A stretch of 64,000 nt of DNA from positions 1 through 64,000 of the forward strand of contig CAIVZM010000033.1 of NCBI GenBank assembly GCA_903910385.1, given 5' to 3'. Positions 1 to 9,159 of this stretch are shown in pieces (the stretch's first letter is position 1; each line of letters opens with the position of its first letter). The stretch comes from an uncultured Armatimonadota bacterium. Lineage in GTDB: Bacteria > Armatimonadota > Armatimonadia > Armatimonadales > Armatimonadaceae. The notes beneath the pieces are model-generated. The model saw nothing but the letters and a program-made list of their open reading frames with translations, was not told where the DNA came from and did no database searches. The position numbers and the translations under genes were made by a program.

Positions 1-109
1 AGGTGGGCAAGAATTGTTGACAGAAATCGTCTACTTTGCAGAACAGATGCAGTAAACTGGACATGGGGCGGGCTTTCTTTGGAGTGCGGTGTGGTAACTA
101 CACTCTATC

Positions 110-544
110 CGAAAGCCCGTCTTATCCCGAACTCACGTTAACTATATCCACCTGTACGGCGGCGGCGCTTACGCCACGGTCGGTTCCGCTTCTCCGAGCT
201 GGGTATCCACCTGGAAGAATCTGGGATTGGACTTCTACCAGTTGCACTACTATCCCGGTTTCGACAAGAACGGTCCCGGAAGCGGCCTCCCAACGTATGC
301 CAGCCTAGCGCTGGATAAGCCGTGCATCGTGGGCGAATTCGCAACCAATGATGTTTCCTATACCATTGGCAATACAACGCCTCTGAGCGCCCAGTGGTAT
401 CTGGACAGCATCTACAGCAAGGGATATGCCGGGGCGTTGGGTTGGAGCTACTTCAGTTCCGATTCCGCGACCGCCTGGAGCCCCTTTGCGCCCGTGTTCT
501 CCAAATGGGCGCAGACATACAGTTCCTATATTGGCCCGAAATAA
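110..544 (+). pseudogene. Glycoside hydrolase (GH5/mannanase-like), C-terminal remnant
   Basis: The last ~145 codons of a clan GH-A glycosidase can be read in one frame up to TAA at 542. They contain a 'GSASPSW' segment, 'LDFYQLHYYPG' and 'CIVGEFATN', whose Glu fits the usual nucleophile strand, and end with a 'GWSYF' strand. Upstream in this frame there are stops at about 50 and 107, and the other two forward frames are also interrupted, so the catalytic N-terminal half is not readable here. The first ATG in frame is at 227, inside the barrel. I read this as a frameshifted or truncated gene rather than a short functional one. A secreted mannanase or cellulase role is known for the family but cannot be assigned to this fragment. 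Confidence 0.6.
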
Positions 545-590
545 ACGTTGAATTGCGCCGGGCGCAAAATATCAGGTTTATACTGCATTC

Positions 591-618
591 AGCCTCTCAG
601 GGTCTACTCTGAGAGGCT
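591..618 (+). terminator. Hairpin after the glycosidase remnant
   Basis: A 10-bp perfect stem (AGCCTCTCAG / CTGAGAGGCT) with an 8-nt loop lies 47 nt after the stop codon. The following 'gttctattc' is only moderately U-rich. Confidence 0.6.
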
Positions 619-690
619 GTTCTATTCAAGACATTTATGGCATCGTGAAGGATATTCCCTTGCATTCTGAGAATCAGGCGTTCATAGACG

Positions 691-1887
691 ATGAATATGA
701 TTTTTTCGGATGAAGAACTGCTCCGCGCTCGCGCCGCCGTCCCTGCCCTGACCCAGAGGTTGGAGTTGAACTCTGGAACAAAAGGACTTACCGCCGCGCC
801 GGTAGCGGACGCCCTGATGAAACTGACGTGGGAGGTTGAGCAAAACGGACAGACCGGTTACTACGCCGTTCAGGGGAAAGCGCGTCAGGCGCGACACCGT
901 ATAGCGCGAATGCTTGGGGTGGAAGAAAATGAACTCGCCTTCACAGCCAATGCCACCGACAGCCTCAATATCGCCGCGCTCAGTCTGAACTGGGAAGGAA
1001 TGCGTCCCGCTCCCGGTCGTCCCGTAGATGTCCTCATTTCCGATCACGAGTACCCGACGACCAATCAGGTGTTTCACTATTTGGAACAGACGGGCAAGGT
1101 GCGGTTGGTTCGCTATGTCCTTTCCGCAGATATTACGGAAATCATCGCCTCACTAAATGCCAATGTCACGGACGAATCACGCATCGTGGTAGCGTCCCAT
1201 GTCGATTGCAATACCGGGTTGCGGACAGATGTGACCGCTATTTCCGCCTGGTGCCGGCAGCAGGGGATGATTTCCTATATCGATGGGGCGCAGGCGATCG
1301 GTCAGTTCCCTATCGACCTTCATGCCATCGGTTGCGACCTTTATATCTCCAACGGGCACAAGTGGTTGTATGGCCCCTGCGGCGTCGGGTTGCTCTATGT
1401 CAGGAAGGGCTTCGAGGAACGGATGGAACCGCCCAAAGTTGGCGCAGGGACGGTCAACTTCCAATTTCCGGTTACCTTCACGGAAGGCGCAAACCGCTTT
1501 GAATTATCGGCGACACGCCCCGCACAGGTCTACGCCGCCATGGATGCCGCCCTGGACTGGCTCGAAAGTTTCGGCATGGAGAAGATCGAACAACGACAAC
1601 GTGCATTAACGGCGTGGGTGAAGTCCCGCATTCAGGAAATGCCGGAACGATTTACATTGATCTGCCCGGTGGAATGGGAAAAATCATCGGCGATTGCCAC
1701 GATTCAGATCATGGGATGGAGCGGCGAGAGAATCGCACAATTCTGCTCGCAGTCGCTCTCCGAAGGAGTCGGGTTTTTCCGCCCGGTGCCGGAGTTCGAC
1801 GGATTGCGCCTCTCGATGGCGTACTACAATATCCCGGACGAATACGAACAATTTTTCCGTCTGCTCGAAACTGCCGATAAAAGATAA
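691..1887 (+). CDS. Class V aminotransferase-fold PLP enzyme (isopenicillin N epimerase/cysteine desulfurase-like)
   Basis: This is a 398-residue fold-type I PLP enzyme. The motif 'SNGHKWLYGP' supplies the Schiff-base lysine (Lys224), and 'YIDGAQ' the aspartate that holds the pyridine nitrogen (Asp198). An 'ANATDSLN' segment near residue 88 fits the phosphate-binding loop. There is no catalytic-cysteine loop of the IscS type, so it is closer to the CefD/isopenicillin-N-epimerase-like branch than to true desulfurases. The substrate cannot be told from sequence. The start at 691 has no clear ribosome binding site; an ATG two codons later (697) is equally possible. It stands alone, convergent with the amidase on the other strand. 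Confidence 0.85.
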   Translation: MNMIFSDEELLRARAAVPALTQRLELNSGTKGLTAAPVADALMKLTWEVEQNGQTGYYAVQGKARQARHRIARMLGVEENELAFTANATDSLNIAALSLNWEGMRPAPGRPVDVLISDHEYPTTNQVFHYLEQTGKVRLVRYVLSADITEIIASLNANVTDESRIVVASHVDCNTGLRTDVTAISAWCRQQGMISYIDGAQAIGQFPIDLHAIGCDLYISNGHKWLYGPCGVGLLYVRKGFEERMEPPKVGAGTVNFQFPVTFTEGANRFELSATRPAQVYAAMDAALDWLESFGMEKIEQRQRALTAWVKSRIQEMPERFTLICPVEWEKSSAIATIQIMGWSGERIAQFCSQSLSEGVGFFRPVPEFDGLRLSMAYYNIPDEYEQFFRLLETADKR

Positions 1888-1912
1888 AGCCGAACCTTGG
1901 CAGCCCAGTTTC

Positions 1913-2122
1913 TTATCGAAGAAGCTTGACATCAGCGCATACGCTTCCCGTGATTTCGGCAACAGGACGATCCGTCCAAGAGGTATGCGGCAGACCATCG
2001 AAGACGATCAGTTGCGCATCTGTTCCCGCTTTGACGCAGGCCCGATGAGTTGTTACCGTCGGGCTGAAAAGCATAAAACCGCTCTTATATCCATCGGACA
2101 GATGTACAGGGTATACAGGCAA
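1913..2122 (-). pseudogene. Alpha/beta-hydrolase (acetyl-esterase type), C-terminal remnant
   Basis: About 68 codons read as the end of an acetyl-esterase/lipase: 'PVYPVHLSDG', then 'THRACVKAGTDAQLIVFDG' and 'LPHTSW', the region that carries the catalytic His (normally 'GLPHAFW'). The reading continues to a stop at 1913. The nucleophile-elbow half (GxSxG) is absent; immediately upstream on this strand is the end of the amidase gene. The piece is therefore an orphan 3' end with the body of the gene missing. Confidence 0.65.
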
Positions 2123-2144
2123 TCGCTTTCCGATTTGATCCGGA

Positions 2145-3782
2145 TTAAGACGGAAACGCTCCGGTGGCGGCGAAGGCGGGCGGGCGGCGAATCGGCATCG
2201 CCTGCTCAAAGGCATAGGCGATTTTGATCAGGGTGGGTTCCGACCATGGTCGTCCGAAGAAGGAAACCCCTACCGGCAGACCAAAATGATAACCCGCAGA
2301 GACAGTAATACTGGGATAGCCAGCAACCGCCGCCGGAGAGGTGCTCGACCCGCCGAAGGAGTCGCCGTTGGCGGGATCGATCAGCCAGGCGGGAGCCTGT
2401 GTGGGCGCGAACAGAGCGTCAAGGCGGTACTTTGTCATGACGGCATCTATTCCCTGTTCACGGGAAAGTTTCTTGCTTTCCTCCACCGCCTTTTTATAGG
2501 CAGGATCCGTCAGTGGGCCTTTCGCTTCCGCCTGATACATCAATTCCTGGGCGAAGAACGGCATTTCCCGCGCTTTTTCTCGCTCATTGAAGGCGATGAT
2601 ATCTTTCAACGATGAAACGGGAGAATGACGACCGATCCAGGCAAGGTAAGCATTAAGATCCGCCTTGAACTCATAGAGCAGGACTTCGCCTTCCTGCGCA
2701 TCCAGCGTTCCCACTGTCGGTATATCGGCGGGATCGATAATGATCGCCCCTGCCTTCTTCAGCGCCGCGATGGCTTCTTCCGCAATCCGGTCGGTCGCCG
2801 AATGGTAACCGAAGAACCGCTTGCGAGCGATCCCGATCCGTTTTCCCTTGAGACCGTTCGGATCGAGGAATTTCGTGTAGTCGGTCGGGACACGGCGGTT
2901 CTTGAACTCATAGGGTGATTGCGTGGCAGGGTCGAGTTTGTCCGCGCAAGTCATTGCGCTCAGGAGGATGGCGGTATCACGGACGGTACGGGCCATGGGA
3001 CCCGCCGTGTCCTGACTGTGCGCGATAGGAATGATTCCGGTGCGACTGATCAGTCCGATAGTGGGCTTTATCCCGACCAGCGAACTGGCGGCGGAAGGCG
3101 AAAGGATCGAACCGTCCGTCTCCGTCCCGACAGCGGCAGCGGCGAAGCAGGCGGCGATCCCCGCGCCCGAACCGGAACTGGAACCGGAGGGCGACCGGTC
3201 CAGAGCGTAAGGGTTCCGTGTCTGTCCGCCCCGACCGCTCCATCCACTGATAGAGTGCGTCGAGCGGAAATTCGCCCACTCGCTCATATTGGTCTTTCCC
3301 AGAAGGATCGCCCCGGCATTGCGTAACTGTGCGGCGACAGTCGCATCTCGTGGCGGCTTAGCGCCCACCATCGCGAGAGAACCGGCAGTGGTCTCCATTG
3401 AATCCGCTGTGGCGATATTGTCCTTGAGCAGAATCGGAATGCCATGCAGGGGACCACGAATCTTCCCAGACGCCCGTTCGGCATCGAGTTGTCGTGCGAT
3501 CTGAAGGGCGTCTGGATTGGTCTCGATGACAGCGCGAAGCGTCGGCCCTTGTAAATTGCACGACTCGATGCGCTCGAGGTAAAGCATGGTCAAACGCTCC
3601 GAAGTGTACTTCCCTGAGATCAAATCCCGTTGGAGTTGGGCGAGGCTCACTTCGTGGAGTTCAAAGGGGGGCGCTGGCTCTTCCTGAGGTCGTTTCCCTC
3701 GCTCTGTCATTCCTGCTGTCATGCTGATAGCGGCTCCCATTGCCAGAAACCCACGGCGTGAGACGCTTTTACCGTCACCCAT
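2145..3782 (-). CDS. Amidase-signature hydrolase with Tat signal
   Basis: A 545-residue member of the amidase-signature family. Lys120 ('ILLKDN'), the glycine/serine loop around residues 198-206 ('RSPSGSSSGSG') that carries the cis-serine, and Ser225 ('TETDGSIL') make up the Ser-Ser-Lys triad. The N-terminus 'SRRGFLAMGAA' is a twin-arginine export signal, so it probably works folded in the periplasm. The 25-residue hydrophobic start, the length and the end 'RRPPAFA' fit the family. Likely reaction: hydrolysis of a carboxamide, substrate unknown; family members include peptide amidases. It is not the GatA transamidase subunit, because it is exported and has no gatB/gatC beside it. It stands alone. 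Confidence 0.88.
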   Translation of the reverse strand: MGDGKSVSRRGFLAMGAAISMTAGMTERGKRPQEEPAPPFELHEVSLAQLQRDLISGKYTSERLTMLYLERIESCNLQGPTLRAVIETNPDALQIARQLDAERASGKIRGPLHGIPILLKDNIATADSMETTAGSLAMVGAKPPRDATVAAQLRNAGAILLGKTNMSEWANFRSTHSISGWSGRGGQTRNPYALDRSPSGSSSGSGAGIAACFAAAAVGTETDGSILSPSAASSLVGIKPTIGLISRTGIIPIAHSQDTAGPMARTVRDTAILLSAMTCADKLDPATQSPYEFKNRRVPTDYTKFLDPNGLKGKRIGIARKRFFGYHSATDRIAEEAIAALKKAGAIIIDPADIPTVGTLDAQEGEVLLYEFKADLNAYLAWIGRHSPVSSLKDIIAFNEREKAREMPFFAQELMYQAEAKGPLTDPAYKKAVEESKKLSREQGIDAVMTKYRLDALFAPTQAPAWLIDPANGDSFGGSSTSPAAVAGYPSITVSAGYHFGLPVGVSFFGRPWSEPTLIKIAYAFEQAMPIRRPPAFAATGAFPS

Positions 3783-3992
3783 TGCTCTACCCGTTCCCTT
3801 GCTCCCATGATTAGAAACGACTATACCTGAAGATGACAGTTTTGTACACTTCCTTTCTCGCCCTTGATGTGACTTTCTCCGTCGGCAGGAAGTTTTTCCG
3901 ATAAATCAATCCCCGCGATTGAAAAGTCGCCTTGTCACTGACGTCGGTCATAGACGCCCTCCGATCCTCCGGCGACGTTCATCAGCCGCACA

Positions 3993-5090
3993 TTATGGCT
4001 TGAGCAACACTTTTAGACTGTCTTTTCCGGCGTGGACGAGTTCGATACCTTTGACATATTCCTCTAATGGCAGTTCGTGCGTGATAAACACGCTACCGTC
4101 CACTGCGCCCGAAGCGAGCGACTGAATCACGGCGGGATAGCAGTAAGGGCCGAGGTGCGAACCCATCAGATTAAGTTCCTTGGAATCGCCGATAATAGTC
4201 CAGTCCACCGTCACCAGTTCCCGCATGACGCTGAACTCCACAAAGGTTCCCGCCTTACGGATGGCGAGAAGCCCCTGCTCCACCGCCGCCGGATGACCAG
4301 TAGCCTCAATATAGACATCGCATCCGTAGCCTTCCGTCATCGCCTTGATTTCCGCGACGACATCCTGCGTTCTCGGATTCAGGGTGTGCGTCGCGCCGAG
4401 TTGCCGCGCTCGCGCCAGTCGGTCGTCCGCGACATCGACAGCGATCAATGCGCCGGGGGATTTCATACGGGCGTAGGCGACCATTCCCAGACCGAGCGTT
4501 CCGCATCCGGCGACCACGACCGTATCGCCAAACTCAATACTCCCACGCTGAACAGCGTGCATGGAACAGGCGAGAGGTTCGATCAAGGCAGCGAATTCCG
4601 GTTTTAGCTCTATCGGAACTTTATGATTAAGACTACCAGTCGGGAATTTCATGTACTCCGCAAATCCGCCGGGAGTCCGTGTTCGGAATCCATAGATATC
4701 ATGGGGATCGCACAGATGATATTGCCCCCGCTTACAATAGCGGCACTCCCAGCAGGGCACGATCTGCTCGGAAATCGCCCGGTCACCGAGGGCAAGACCA
4801 TATTTCGCCCCTGCCCCCTCTCCCAGAGCGACCACCGTCCCAATGAACTCATGCCCTGCTGTAATCGGCGCCTGACAGTAACCGACTCGGTGTGCATCGC
4901 CCCAGAAAAGAGGAGCGCCGGTATAGCACTTCACATCCGAGGCGCAGATTCCGGCGGCGTCCACTTTGATGACGACTTCCCCCGGCCCGGCGGTGGGCGT
5001 GGGAAGTTCTTCCATGCGGTAATCTTCCGGTCCGTAGCAGACCACCGCCCGCATCGTGCGCGGCAGAGTATCCTGAATTCTTGACGACAT
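3993..5090 (-). CDS. Zinc-dependent polyol dehydrogenase (erythritol/L-threitol dehydrogenase-like)
   Basis: A medium-chain zinc alcohol dehydrogenase of 365 residues. The catalytic zinc ligands are in 'GICASDVKC' and 'AGHEF', and the structural-zinc cysteines in 'CWECRYCKRGQYHLC'. The Rossmann fold starts at 'VVVAGCGTLGLG' and the acidic residue of 'IAVDVAD' points to NAD. The C-terminal 'GSHLGPYCYP' resembles erythritol/threitol dehydrogenases, which makes a C4 polyol a reasonable substrate guess. I chose the ATG at 5090 rather than the longer frame to 5240, because GGGGAGAAAAG precedes it at proper spacing and family similarity begins there. A TATATTATAT stretch upstream could be the -10 region. 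Confidence 0.82.
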   Translation of the reverse strand: MSSRIQDTLPRTMRAVVCYGPEDYRMEELPTPTAGPGEVVIKVDAAGICASDVKCYTGAPLFWGDAHRVGYCQAPITAGHEFIGTVVALGEGAGAKYGLALGDRAISEQIVPCWECRYCKRGQYHLCDPHDIYGFRTRTPGGFAEYMKFPTGSLNHKVPIELKPEFAALIEPLACSMHAVQRGSIEFGDTVVVAGCGTLGLGMVAYARMKSPGALIAVDVADDRLARARQLGATHTLNPRTQDVVAEIKAMTEGYGCDVYIEATGHPAAVEQGLLAIRKAGTFVEFSVMRELVTVDWTIIGDSKELNLMGSHLGPYCYPAVIQSLASGAVDGSVFITHELPLEEYVKGIELVHAGKDSLKVLLKP

Positions 5091-5428
5091 TATCTTTTCT
5101 CCCCGATATAATATACCGGACGCCACACAAGTTTTTTCGCGATAACGCGCTTCAGCTTCCTTATCCGCCCCTCTCGGAGAGTGAGATGTTGATTGTTGTC
5201 GCGCCCTACTCACCTGCCACGGGATTCCCGCTTCCGCCATCGATCTTCCACTCTCCGATATTTCAGGCGCACCACTCTCGAACTCGCCGAAATCCGATCT
5301 TCAGGGCTCTTATCTCCTCTTGCTTATTACCACCCGTTCAGAAAACAACAACGGGCAACCCTTTTGCTCTCCTGAATAATGGTTTAATAGATTAACTTAG
5401 TAGTCAAGATTACAAGTAACGCCAATTT
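5091..5428. other. Divergent intergenic region between polyol dehydrogenase and MFS gene
   Basis: No gene is supported here. The left end carries the ribosome binding site and an AT-rich -10-like sequence (around 5100-5112) of the dehydrogenase. The right 60 nt before 5429 are AT-rich and probably hold the transporter promoter, but no clear -35/-10 pair is visible. Confidence 0.5.
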
Positions 5429-6721
5429 ATGCCGACAACGCCCACTATTTCTGTTCCGCATCCCGTGTCGGAAACGCCGACTGCGCCTGATCTCTCGTTC
5501 CGTGGGGCTCTGAAAATTCCGGCATTCCGCAATCTCTGGATCGGGCAGGCAATCTCGCAGTTAGGGGATGCGCTCTACTATCTGGTGTTCCTGTTTATGA
5601 TTGACAAACTGACAGGAAACGCTCTGATTGTCGGGCTTGCCGGAGCGGCGGACACTTTGCCGTTTCTGGGGCTTGCCCTGTATGCCGGGGTTCTCGCCGA
5701 CCGGATGGACCGGCGCCGCATCCTCTTGCTCTGTGATGTCATCAGCGCCGTTGTCCTTTTACTATTCGCTATTCTGGTCTTCTTCAACCCGAAGCCGCCC
5801 GCCGTGTGGTTGATAGCAGCCGGGTTCCTGCTTTCCACCATCAACGTCTTTTTCGCCCCTGCCAAAAGCGCATCCATTCCGCAACTGGTTCCCTCGTCGC
5901 TGTTGCCTGCCGCGAACAGCCTTTCGATGACGACGCAAAACGTCATGCCACTCCTCGGCATCGCGCTATCGGGGACGATTCTTGCTCTTCTATACGCCGT
6001 ATCACCAACCTATTTCTTTGTCGGCGCCATTGTGTTGAACGCCTGTTCCTTCGCCTTTTCCGCAATCTTCATTCGCAAATTGCCTCCGTTAATCCCGGAA
6101 AAACCAAATGCAGACCCGAACGTCTGGAAAGAATTGAAGGAAGGGATTCGCTATATACGACAAAACCCGACCCTGGCGACTCTGGTAGGGGTGACGCTTC
6201 TGGTATCGCTGTCTATTGCGCCGTTCATGCTGGTGTATGTGACCGTGAACCGGCAGTGGTTCGGCGGAGCCTACTGGACACTGGCATTATGCGAGTCATC
6301 GTTCTTTGCAGCCGCAATTCTGGGAGGAATCATACTGGGGCAAGTAAATATCCGTCGCCCCGGTCTGGTTTGCGCCGTCAGCATGGCGATATTCGGCGCG
6401 ACGATCGCTTTTATGGCGTTTTCGCATCTTTATTTCTGGTTTGTGTTCTGGAATGTGATAGCCGGTCTGGCATTTCCTTTCAGCCAGATACCGATCACCA
6501 CCTATATTCAGCGTACCGTTCCCAATCACTATCAGGGGAGGGTAAATTCCGTCCTATCCATGGTCAACTGGGGCGTTCAACCCCTCGCCATCGGTCTGGG
6601 AGGCTTGCTCCTTTCCGCAAACGGTTCTGCCGTCACCCTGCTTGTCATGGGCGTCGGCATGACTCTGGGCGCTCTGAGCGGATTAATTTCACGTCCCTTC
6701 CGAACTGCAGAAATGCCATAA
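5429..6721 (+). CDS. MFS transporter, MFS_3 (EntS-like) type
   Basis: A 430-residue inner-membrane protein with about 12 hydrophobic segments. After 'LGDALYYLVFLFMIDKLTGN', the loop 'GVLADRMDRRRIL' between helices 2 and 3 is the classic MFS signature. Its arrangement (long loop near residue 225, then 'WKELKEGIRYIRQNPTL') matches the EntS/MFS_3 group, whose members export siderophores, drugs or macrolides by proton antiport. The cargo here is unknown; no siderophore genes are nearby. It stands alone between minus-strand genes. Confidence 0.87.
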   Translation: MPTTPTISVPHPVSETPTAPDLSFRGALKIPAFRNLWIGQAISQLGDALYYLVFLFMIDKLTGNALIVGLAGAADTLPFLGLALYAGVLADRMDRRRILLLCDVISAVVLLLFAILVFFNPKPPAVWLIAAGFLLSTINVFFAPAKSASIPQLVPSSLLPAANSLSMTTQNVMPLLGIALSGTILALLYAVSPTYFFVGAIVLNACSFAFSAIFIRKLPPLIPEKPNADPNVWKELKEGIRYIRQNPTLATLVGVTLLVSLSIAPFMLVYVTVNRQWFGGAYWTLALCESSFFAAAILGGIILGQVNIRRPGLVCAVSMAIFGATIAFMAFSHLYFWFVFWNVIAGLAFPFSQIPITTYIQRTVPNHYQGRVNSVLSMVNWGVQPLAIGLGGLLLSANGSAVTLLVMGVGMTLGALSGLISRPFRTAEMP

Positions 6722-7010
6722 AATCCAACAAAGGAAACGCACTGGAGCGACAGGAATAGATTCAAGGATAAGAGCGATGGTCTGGAGAAATGTGAGATCA
6801 TGAACGGAATGTTTACAGGCGGAACGCTTGCCGGTTGCCTGATCGTTCTTATGCGAGTAGCGTCATCAACCGGACAAAGCGCAAATCCTGACGCAGCGTA
6901 AAGAGAAGGTGGACGATCCGAAACGATACAAGGACAGCGCCTTCTATCCGGGAGCGCTCTTGATTGTCGAAGAAATGAATCAGTTGTAGTGGCGGGAAGT
7001 CATCTAATAG
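6722..7010. other. Intergenic region with decayed coding traces
   Basis: No gene is well supported. A 33-codon ORF at 6800-6901 (starts 'MNGMFTGGTLAG') and, directly after it, an open stretch reading 'KVDDPKRYKDSAFYPG' up to a stop near 6989 have coding-like composition. I recognise neither; they may be remnants of one small membrane protein. Confidence 0.3.
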
Positions 7011-7046
7011 AGAAAAAGCCCGGTAGGGCGAAAACCATACCGGGCT
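7011..7046 (-). terminator. Rho-independent terminator of the PEP-CTERM repeat gene
   Basis: A 9-bp perfect stem (AGCCCGGTA / TACCGGGCT, 7017-7046) lies 30 nt past the stop of the minus-strand gene. On that strand it is followed by TTTTTCTC. Confidence 0.9.
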
Positions 7047-7075
7047 CATTGCATCAGAAGTTAGAAACGGTTTCG

Positions 7076-8887
7076 CTACGATGATTTATGTCGCAGGCGG
7101 ATCACACCTATCATCGTCGCAAGTCCGAAGAAGGCAAGACCCAGAGAACCGGGTTCGGGCGCATTCACGGAAATCTGTGGAAGCACCGTCAGACGCCCCG
7201 TCCCGCCGAAGGTGTCATATCGGTAATTCCAACCAGCATCTAACCCGATTACCCGGTCAAAAAACCCACTGATGGCGCCGCCGGAGGACAGAATAGTGAA
7301 TGTCTTGCCTACTTCAGGGAAATAGCTCGCAAACAGAGCGACTTCCAGAGTTCCTCCGAGGGAAGTCGTCCCCGTAACCACGAGTTGGTCGGAGGCGGAG
7401 CTTCCCAGTTCGATATGGAGTTTGCCGTTCGCCCCCTGTGAGTAGTTGCCATTGATCGTCAACTTGCCGGGTGAATTCCCCGGCGAAACGGTGGCGCTGC
7501 CGTTACTGATAGAGCCATTGATGGTTCCAACTCCGGAAACGACCCCACCAAGAAGGCTGAGCGTTCCGCCGGTAACCTGCATAGTCCCATCGACGACAAT
7601 CTGCCCGCCGGATTGCTTCACGCCAGAACTGACCGACAGGACGCTCCCGGTGTCGGCGTTTAATGTTCCGTTGTTGAAACCGCTACTGAATGTGACGCTC
7701 CCGCCTTTCGTCGCCTTGACAACGCCATTATTGGTGAAGTTGTTCAGGGTAGTGACGCCAGAAACGTCACGCACAATGCTTCCGTTGTTGACAACGTTGA
7801 CATTATTTGAATTTCCCTGATAGACAGCGCCAATCTGAGAAAGTGAACCGTTGAGCGTTTTCCCGCTACCAATCGTCAAGGAGGAGGTAACATTTCCATC
7901 CAGAGAAATCCCGCTACTGTTCGTAAAAGCGACCGAATTATCGAAAGTTTTCGCTCCGCTGAAGCGTAACTGGGAACCGCTGACAGACAGGGAATCCGCC
8001 ACAATTTTAGCGCTGTCACTGACCAGCAATGTTGCTCCGCTCAGTGATAGTCCCCCTGCCACATTCAATGTGCTTGTACCACCGAAGGTATAAACGCCAT
8101 TGGTCTGTAATGTGGCGTTGGTCAGATTGAATACACCGCTCCCGGTCTGTGCGCCGGGTGTGAGTCGGCTTTTTGAGACATTGATGACACCGTTGTTGGT
8201 CCCAACATAGGTAAGGTCGCCGCCGCTATTTATAGAAATGACGCCACCTGATCCATTAACCGCCCCGGAAACGAAATTCAGGTTTCCGGTAGTCGCGTTT
8301 ACACTTCCATTATTGTTGAAATTGTAAAATTCCGATGTCCCGGCGGTATTGCGTGTCACAGAGCCATTGTTGATGACTTTTACTTTGCTCAAATCACCCC
8401 GATAGACAGAACCGATTTTCGCGATAGAACCGCTTAAGGCGGAAACGCTGTCGATTGTCAAGGTTGAATTGATATTGCCATCCATTGAGATAACGCTACC
8501 GCTGGCAAAGGTGACGGTGTTGGCGCTGAGGCTACTATTTCCGGAAATTTGCAATTGACAACCCCCATTGAGCGCAAGGGAGATCAAATTGATGGAGCCA
8601 GCCGCCTTGTTGACAGCGGCATTGGAAATTGTAGCCCTATCGGTTTTGGTATTACCAATCCCCGGAATTCCTTTTGGAGTCCAGTTTCCGGTAGTGTCCC
8701 AGCTACCGAATCCACTTCCGCTCCAGCTATAATCGTCTGCGATAGAAGGCGAAACTGCCATGCCCAGAACGCCCAGCGCCAGAAATCCAACGTTGATCAG
8801 GCGCGGTAAGGCGCGAAAGGGAAATTGTTTGGTTTGATCTGCGAAGCCGACTATGCTTCGCGCTCCTTTTAATGGATGCACATCCAT
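7076..8887 (-). CDS. PEP-CTERM protein with autotransporter-like repeats
   Basis: A 603-residue secreted repeat protein. A signal segment ('VGFLALGVLGMAVSPSIA') follows an unusually long, basic 30-residue N-region. The body is low-complexity Gly/Ser/Asn/Thr beta-helix material resembling autotransporter-associated repeats. It contains an internal duplication: residues near 150-215 ('GSIAKIGSVYRG' to 'GSVNATTGNL') recur near 340-405 ('GSLSQIGAVYQG' to 'GVVKATKGGS'). 'SPGNSPGKLTINGNYSQ' is typical of the family. The tail 'APEPGSLGLAFFGL...RLRHK' is a PEP-CTERM sorting signal, so an exosortase should cut and anchor it; no exosortase gene is in the window. GAGGAGAT precedes the ATG at 8887. Confidence 0.88.
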   Translation of the reverse strand: MDVHPLKGARSIVGFADQTKQFPFRALPRLINVGFLALGVLGMAVSPSIADDYSWSGSGFGSWDTTGNWTPKGIPGIGNTKTDRATISNAAVNKAAGSINLISLALNGGCQLQISGNSSLSANTVTFASGSVISMDGNINSTLTIDSVSALSGSIAKIGSVYRGDLSKVKVINNGSVTRNTAGTSEFYNFNNNGSVNATTGNLNFVSGAVNGSGGVISINSGGDLTYVGTNNGVINVSKSRLTPGAQTGSGVFNLTNATLQTNGVYTFGGTSTLNVAGGLSLSGATLLVSDSAKIVADSLSVSGSQLRFSGAKTFDNSVAFTNSSGISLDGNVTSSLTIGSGKTLNGSLSQIGAVYQGNSNNVNVVNNGSIVRDVSGVTTLNNFTNNGVVKATKGGSVTFSSGFNNGTLNADTGSVLSVSSGVKQSGGQIVVDGTMQVTGGTLSLLGGVVSGVGTINGSISNGSATVSPGNSPGKLTINGNYSQGANGKLHIELGSSASDQLVVTGTTSLGGTLEVALFASYFPEVGKTFTILSSGGAISGFFDRVIGLDAGWNYRYDTFGGTGRLTVLPQISVNAPEPGSLGLAFFGLATMIGVIRLRHKSS

Positions 8888-9159
8888 ATGCTTTTATCTC
8901 CTCTGTAACAGTGGTTTATGAAAACCAGCTTCTATGATAAAGAACGGCGAATCCAGCGAGGGGCAGTTAATGACCCCGATGAGAGGGAAATGCGTCACTT
9001 CAGACAGAATTTTACTAAGAAGACGTCCCTGTACTTCTATCTCCGCCGATTGCATGTACAAGTTACCACAAATACAATAAACCTGTCAATAGCAGGAGGC
9101 GTTATAGCGGAGGGACAAAGAGCGACTGAAGAAGCGAGAACGACGAGTCAAGAATGGAG

